NCBI RefSeq assembly: GCF_000275845.1
Contig: NW_006766886.1
Span: 899,129 to 963,128 of the forward strand
DNA: 64,000 bases
Direction of reading: 5' to 3'
Source: Dichomitus squalens LYAD-421 SS1
Lineage: Eukaryota; Basidiomycota; Agaricomycetes; Polyporales; Polyporaceae
A program made the position numbers and the translations under genes. Shown here piece after piece: positions 58,191 through 64,000 of the stretch; within the stretch, counting starts at the first letter, position 1; each line of letters begins with the position of its first letter. Under the pieces are notes generated by a model, which was not told the origin of the DNA, made no database searches, and saw only the letters and a program-made list of their open reading frames with translations.

Positions 58191-59295
58191 AGATGAGCGA
58201 GCGATCACTGAATTTATAGGTGGAAAGGGCGTCAGTATATGGAGTACTATTGTTCGTGCCGAACGCCCGCGCGACTATCTTATGTAGCGCGGAGTAGTGA
58301 TTCGGATACTCAAATTACACGAGGCACACTCGACTCCTGCCCTTCAGGGTGGTAATGATTCATTTCAGTACTCCCTAAGCACTCGGCAAGTGACTCCCTG
58401 CTGTCAGTTGGACAGATCGTACCGCCTCCGTAGTCCTGATTGGAGAGATCATCAACGGAACGGCGAATTGTGGTGCGGCCCGTTGTGCTGCTGGGAACAA
58501 CCTAATCCCCAACAATCATCTAGGTCTGTGGCAAACAATCGGGAAGCCATCAGTACCCATTGTGCCGCCGTCCCCAGGCTATACCACGCATGCCAACGTG
58601 AATACTTGGACCACTCACTTGTAGCAGTCTTTCCCGAAGTACGTATGCTAAGGAGCCCTTGCAAAGAGAGCTTGCTTCCCATCGCAGAATGTCAGCTGAT
58701 CTTGAATCAGTATTTACCTATATTTGTGCCTGTAGACGTTCTCATTGGGGATCCTTCCGTTTTCGAACGCCTACACCCTTGTTCTTGGTCGCAGTCTTCA
58801 TTCAAATGGAACCTCTTTCAAATCACCGCCGTAGATACGTGTATCCGTTTCAGTCTCAGTAATTTTGTCCATTCTATCTGAAACGAACGAAAAGGTCAGG
58901 GTCGAACTCAAGATGCACCTATGATCATCGGAGTTCGGCCGCCGACTATCGATAGAAGTTCCAACAGCTGCCAGACTATCATGACCGTCGTGAGTAGTGG
59001 GTGCTTCTTGTGAAATGAGTGCGTGATGCGCAACGCAGGCCAGATGGGTGTGTGTTGACTGGCGTCCGACAGGAAAGATTCGTCGGGAGGCTCGTCATAA
59101 CTAGTCTTCTCACTGTATGATGGGATGGTATTGAACGGCCTGCCTAATGTCTGTTACAGCCTTGACGACCTGAGCGAGATGGTGGGACCTAGGCGTTAGC
59201 ATCATACATTTATCGAATACAATAGGAATGACCTCCATGCCAAACAATCATTACTGCCCAAATGCTGGGCGATACCTGCACGCGCGACGTGCCCA
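58191..59295. other. gene-poor stretch
   Basis: Contains a 194-codon plus frame (58297-58881) that lacks an ATG start and recognisable features. Otherwise nothing seen. Confidence 0.4.
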
Positions 59296-60267
59296 TCAGG
59301 CAAGACAGTGATCGGATCCGAGTACTACTTCCCGCTCGCGAGCGTATGGACGTTTCTCCCGCGTGGGGGACGCCAACTCTACCTCACCCCTGCGCCCCGA
59401 ATAAATCGTCTCGATAAGGACGGGCTCGTGCCGGGTGTCAACCGCGACGGGCGGGGCGACCTCTGACAGCCCGGGCTCGAGCATCATCTAGTTCCAGTGA
59501 CGCTCCTTGAACGTCTCCGCGTCCGCGTCGGGAACCTTGTCGTTCGCGCCGTCGTTCTCGTGCACTTAGCGCGTGGTCTTCTCCTCGTGGCCCCCGTCGA
59601 TAAGGTAGCTAGAGAGGACGGGCTCGCAGTGCTTCCAGCCGCCCTGCGTCGCGATGGCGAGCGCGGATGAGACCGCGGCGGCGATGGGTAAGGAAATGTC
59701 GTTGTCGGCGTCGATCTCGCAGCGCGCTTGTTCGATGGTGCGCGCGAGGGGCGGTGGGTCTGTGGCGGAGACGGTGACGCCGTCGCAGAAGCGAGGGAGG
59801 TGGGTTGATCTGGATTGAGGCTGGAGTGAGGAGGGTAAGTGCTCATCCAAGGGGCTGGAGTGGGGTTCTGACGGGCGCTTTGAATAGATGAACCTGAAAG
59901 GAGCAGGGCAGATATTTGGTTCCAACGGAGGATGCTCACCGCTCGACAATACGAACATATGTTCAAACCTGTCCGCGAACTCCTCGAGGCCGAAGCCTAT
60001 CGCCTTCTTACCATACCGACTGTAAGAATACTCGACGGGGGGCGTGCCGGGTGCATGCGCAAAGGACGGGATGATGGCGAGGTCTCCGTCGCTGTATACC
60101 CGTTTGATCGTCACAATCGCGTCGAGGTCGGGCGTGCCGCTCGCATAGGCCTCGCGGACGACGGACGCGACGTCCTTGAGAAGTGCAATGAAGGAGTCCT
60201 GTTGATTTTTTCTCTTAAATGTCGCAACGGCCTTGGCGTGAGTGTCCAGTCGTTCTAGGTAAGGCAT
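59296..60267 (-). pseudogene. unknown gene interrupted by two in-frame stops
   Basis: One frame runs from ATG 60267 (MPYLERLDTHAKAVATFKRK) through KRVYSDGDLAIIPSFAHAPG, YGKKAIGFGLEEFADRFEHM and CEIDADNDISLPIAAAVSSA to a TAA at 59568-59566. It continues in the same frame as VHENDGANDKVPDADAETFK to a TAG at 59490-59488, then MMLEPGLSEVAPPVAVDTRH up to 59296. The peptide texture is uniform across both stops, so they look like nonsense mutations in a gene of about 320 codons. Alternatively the first stop ends a shorter, functional protein. No family recognised and no introns needed. Confidence 0.5.
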
Positions 60268-61217
60268 CTTGATTCGCTGGTAGAGCAGGGATTAGCAGTG
60301 CTATACGATCCTTTGCTTTCGATCTGGATCTTGTTGGGGAGCGGTATGGATTAAGCTAGCAAGCCTGTCATGAGGAAGAACATCCGACTCATAGTTCGGG
60401 AGGGGGTCAGGGTGAGTCTGCAAAAATCTCAGACTGCCTAGCATAGGTCCAGCTGCCACTGGAAGAGAATGATGGTAGGGTGCAGGGGTTTAAGCCAGCG
60501 TTGATAAAGATGCAATCTGATCGCCCTGCATCGTCCAAGCCGAAAGCCAGGGCCGCGTGGCGAATGTCAGGTCCCATGGGGACGCCGCCGGGATGCACTG
60601 AGCTGGGCGGACGCTGTGGAGGTCACACTGTTTCGTACCAGATGCCGAGGATCCCAAGCTGTAATACGGAACGCGTCGGGGTTCGGTCGTGTCATCCGAT
60701 GCTGCAACCTGACGGTCTTCATGCCCTGACTTTGGAGTAAGTACCTACTATGAGCGAATCGCACCCATCAGGCCACCGAAGTACGCCTTCATAATGCTAC
60801 GATTCGCTTCCATCGTTCTCTCAAAGAAGCCCCATCTCCATCGCAAACAAGCCAATGCGATACACGCACCCGGTTGCTCATAGGACGGCGTCTTCATCAC
60901 TGTTCGCGGACGTCGACCCCTCTACTGCCACATGGCCAAATATGCGACATACCGAGATGAAACTCTGGGCATTCAGGGTATCGGTGAGGGTACCCTATCG
61001 CTAGACGATGGACGGAAGTGGCCAACTTACGCGAAAGTACCGGCAGACATTCGAGGCATAACGCCCACGTGGTGGCTGTGCCTTAAAAACCCAAGTCTTG
61101 CAAGCTTTGACTGGTTTGACCGCTCATGCTACCCGCTTGAGTTCTTTCCATCTTCTGTTGAACCTCATAACCGTCTTTGGATAGTTCGACTGCGGATTCC
61201 TGGTGGACTGGAACATC
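60268..61217. other. intergenic upstream of REX4
   Basis: Minus-strand peptide near 60720-60480 (HPGGVPMGPDIRHAALAFGL, DDAGRSDCIFINAGLNP) has coding texture and might be a leftover exon, but it cannot be joined to anything. A plus ATG frame at 60932-61225 overlaps the REX4 start and is probably spurious. The REX4 promoter lies at the right end. Confidence 0.35.
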
Positions 61218-62836
61218 ATGGCTAGCGAAAAGCCTAGCAAATCTGCGCCGCCGTCTTCAAATTGGCTTGCGCTTCAGAAGGTATGTCTGCGCGATCTGTC
61301 CCGACACCTCTTCGTGACGTTCATGCAGGTTTTGCTTCCCGGTTGAAAGAAAATAGCCAGACCGAAATCCTCGGATACATCACCGAGGACCTCAGTCAGC
61401 GCGTTCGTAGCTAGAAAGCGGCGCAAGCTCTCGCACACCCCAGAAACACCCTCTACATCCACTGAGATACGCCAGACAACGACCGAGTCTCACACGTTCC
61501 CCAGAGGAGCATCCGCAGAGGCAGATGTGTTGCTTCAGGACACGGACGAGCTGAAGAATGGGGAGTCTCTCATGCAACTGCGTAGGCTGGTCATTGGCGA
61601 GGTCGAGCATCCTGCGTCTCACCAACGGTACGTTTTCTGTTCCGTCGTTCGAGTATCAATTGCTCCTCTTCTCCGAGATACGCCCCTTTTCCTCTTCATA
61701 ATCAGGGATATCCAGTACATTGAGCTCACGTGCTCCACCTGTCTCAGACCTGGGAAGTACCTCGCTCTCGATTGTGAAATGGTCGGCGTCGGGATCGACG
61801 GAGCTGAGTCGTCCCTTGCGCGCGTATCATTGGTCAATTACTACGGCTTCGTCCTCCTTGACGCGTTTGTCCAACAACGCGAGCGCGTCGTCGATTACCG
61901 TACCGAATTCTCTGGCATACGACCCTCCGACATGGTGCATGGTACGTTACACTCTCGATCTCTGCATTATCACCATACCCAATGTATGCCCCTCCTTCGT
62001 GCCGACAGCCAGACCGTTCGAAGATGTACAGAAGGAAGTTGCGGACCTACTTCAGGATCGTATCCTCGTCGGACATGCCGTCCACAACGACCTGAAGGCG
62101 CTCCTTCTCTCGCATCCCCGTCCGCACACACGAGATACCCAATCGCTGGCCCACAAACACAAGATATGGCGCGGCCGACGCCCTGCGCTGCGACATCTCG
62201 CGAAGCAGGAGTTGGGCTTGACGATCCAGGGTGGGGAGCACTCTTCGGTACGTTCGGTCTCTGACCACGTCATTTGAACTCCATGGCGTTCTTGGCGCCT
62301 TCCGTGCTATCCGTCCCCCGCGAGTTTCTTGCGCGGCCAGTGTATTAATACTGTGGTATACACAGGTGACTGACGCGCGGGCCACGATGGCACTCTTTCG
62401 TCTCCACCGAAGGACATGGGAGAAGAACGTTCGTCCGCTTCCCCTGCCGCATCACAAGTCGAGTGGATCTGCAACCCCGGAGCCGTCCGCGTTGCGGAAA
62501 CGCCCTCGCGCAGAATCGCTATCTCAATCATCTGATGAGCCAGGAGAAGATAGCGAGGGGCGGGAAGGTGCCACCGATATCTCAATCGCGCCCTCACAAG
62601 TCGACAAGGGTAAGGCAAAGAAGAAGGGCAAGACAAGGACTGTGAGTGCGGAGTCTTTTCCGGGCGGTGGACGGAAAGGCGTGTCCTCCGGTCTGTCAAC
62701 TGTGGTCAAGCGCGCCGGTGGTTCCGCCGGTGGCAGGACGAGAGTGAAGACCAAGACGAAGGAGAAGTGGTGGAAAGACCTGGGAGGCGGTACGAGCGGG
62801 GATTCTAAGGGCAGTGTGCGGTTAAAGGTTGGCTGA
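61218..62836 (+). CDS. REX4: RNA exonuclease 4 (DEDDh 3'-5' exonuclease)
   Basis: Starts [20 protein letters not shown], the usual SNWLxLQK opening. A basic linker ([29 protein letters not shown]) follows. The catalytic fold reads [20 protein letters not shown] (Asp and Glu of DxE), [55 protein letters not shown] and [11 protein letters not shown] (third acidic residue). It ends with [20 protein letters not shown] across an intron, supplying the His and final Asp. All five DEDDh residues are present. The C-terminal Lys/Ser/Gly-rich tail ([13 protein letters not shown]) suits a nucleolar protein. The family trims rRNA precursors (ITS1). The first intron's acceptor is ambiguous, since a TGA must be skipped at 61336. 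Confidence 0.92.
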
Positions 62837-63505
62837 GCGGTGCGTTCTATGCTATGCACACATACGGAGCAACGAGGCCCACGGTTGCAGTTGGAATAGC
62901 AAGTACGGCTTCTTTGCGACACTAGTAAGTGCTTCGGCGTTCGAAGTTCCCGTGATAAGAGAAGCTGAAGGGGCGACCATCTGACAGGCGTTAAGATATG
63001 AGTGCTTTGGTCGCCCATGTACAGGACTACATTGGTTATCTTTGACATGACGGCGGTGATTGCCTAGCACCTGACGCACCCGTGTCAGCTTCCACTGTGG
63101 ATGATACGTTTGTGCTGCCAGGAGGTCTGAGTCCTACCTACGTGGTAATATGCGCAATCGGCTTGTAACAATACCTGCCCCCAAACAAAAGACAGGTTGA
63201 TACTTTAATACACAGCGTGTATGTCGGGTGTTCTCTGCAGCGATGCACGCCTGCGAGTCTGTGGACAACGTGAGCAGGTGAGCCAGGATACTCCCTTCTC
63301 TGATAAACGGGTGTTTAATGCGCGTGCGTTCTCTGCATCGCGCACAAGAATAGACAGTATATGGCATGGTTCCACCACTCTCACGCTCTGTATCGCCAAC
63401 AACACAGGTTCTACATAAGCGGTCGTCGGTCGAGTATCCTATCCTGTACCATCTCTTCATCTTCCCCCATCGCTACGTCTCTTTCTTGTACGGCACTTTC
63501 CCCGA
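62837..63505. other. intergenic
   Basis: REX4 3' flank and upstream of the last gene. No coding chain seen. Confidence 0.5.
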
Positions 63506-64000
63506 CATGGTTGTCTATACCGACATGGTTGGTCCCTGGGACACATACGCAGAACAACTCATGCCCCTCTGCCATGGCCACGCACCCTGGGTCCGGAGCC
63601 TGATCCTGATGTCGGCGCGATTCGCCTCGCCGACGTTGGTTACATCCGGGAAGGCCACTTTCGCTGCCTTTGCATCGCCATGAGTTCCGCAACCGACCCC
63701 GTTAATCTGAGAATCGGAGTTCCCGCCTCCTTCGAGGGTTCCACCCTCGCAATCCAATGGTGACACGTTGTCCGAATAAGATCACGCAGACGCATCTGCA
63801 TAGTAAAAGCCTCCAGTCTGTATTGATATCTGCTGGCGCTTCTGTTAGGTGCGTACATTCCGTGTTATCTCATTCTGTATCTCAACGAAATCTACAGTTC
63901 CACAGGAGGCTTTGCCTCAGCGAACTTGCGTTATCAGTGTAATGAAGCTGCCGGTGCGCTGGTCGTCCTCAAAGACCCAGCCCACAAGACTACCATGGAG
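63506..64000 (+). CDS. partial basidiomycete-specific protein, frameshifted, cut by window end
   Basis: Starts MVVYTDMVGPWDTYAEQLMP. The peptide continues as PEPDPDVGAIRLADVGYIRE, GHFRCLCIAM and IGVPASFEGSTLAIQW. After introns ending CTGTTAG or CCACAG it reads GGFASANLRYQCNEAAGALV and VLKDPAHKTTME. The order W-PEPDP-ADVGYIREGHF-F...AAGA matches a family of hypothetical proteins I have seen repeatedly in mushroom genomes, with no assigned function. Between CHGHAPW and PEPDP (about 63589) the frame is off by one base, which suggests a 1-nt loss, natural or a sequencing error. The gene continues beyond 64000. Confidence 0.5.

Noticed and set aside
58297..58881. 194-codon plus frame
   Set aside because: No ATG start, no domain and no splice context; a frame of this length is within chance for the window.
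1..64000. CRISPR arrays, operons, tRNA genes and rRNA genes
   Set aside because: No regularly spaced repeats, bacterial-style gene spacing, tRNA A/B boxes or rRNA motifs were seen; the intron-rich layout is eukaryotic.

Overview
The window looks like nuclear DNA of a filamentous basidiomycete (Agaricomycetes, possibly Polyporales). The genes are split by many 50-70 bp GT-AG introns. There is a spliceosomal U2 snRNA gene. Several families are typical of these fungi: DUF6534 membrane proteins, a tannase-type esterase, a metacaspase with a Pro/Gly-rich prodomain, and HXT-like sugar transporters. Identifications come from reading the spliced translations by eye; no database search was run.

Left part (0-28 kb), mostly single-copy genes. 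THG1 (48-1167) has one apparent frameshift. A pterin carbinolamine dehydratase (2950-3570) converges on an eight-exon alpha/beta hydrolase (3799-5143, minus). A DUF6534 membrane protein (5921-8168, minus) precedes a gene-poor, repeat-bearing stretch (8.2-11.2 kb) that holds a 269-codon orphan ORF and a terminal-inverted-repeat element. Cytosolic methionyl-tRNA synthetase (11248 to about 13930, minus), an AIG2/gamma-glutamylcyclotransferase-like gene (14576-15531) and a forkhead factor (16411-18746, minus) follow. A 20-bp perfect hairpin (19297-19342), the U2 snRNA (about 21362-21543, minus), a second DUF6534 gene (22712-24689) and a large basic nuclear-type protein of unknown function (25488-27683) complete this part.

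Middle part (28-48 kb), a segmental duplication zone. One unit, metacaspase followed by sugar transporter, is present three times in different states of completeness. Copy A has the full metacaspase (28038-30413) and a transporter cut off after its first exons. Copy B has only the metacaspase 3' end and a full transporter (37174-39724). Copy C has a metacaspase core fragment fused at its 5' side to a duplicate of the neighbouring helicase's first exon, then a full transporter (45249-47808). A tannase-type esterase (32508-34988) sits between A and B. Between B and C lie a sequencing gap with duplicated edges, long inverted repeats and a repeat-derived ORF. Two short non-autonomous transposons lie inside copy C. 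The two full transporters share a 348-bp identical tract that includes an intron, which suggests gene conversion.

Right part (48-64 kb). An Srs2/UvrD helicase with a SUMO-motif-rich tail (48271-52662) is followed by an Hsp20 chaperone (53408-54480), a conserved unknown gene (54996-56009), a poorly resolved minus-strand gene (56.9-58.2 kb), a frame broken by two stops (59296-60267, minus), REX4 exonuclease (61218-62836) and a truncated, frameshifted basidiomycete-type gene running off the end. I see no gene-cluster logic tying these functions together. The notable biology is the duplication, deletion, chimera and transposon history of 28-48 kb.
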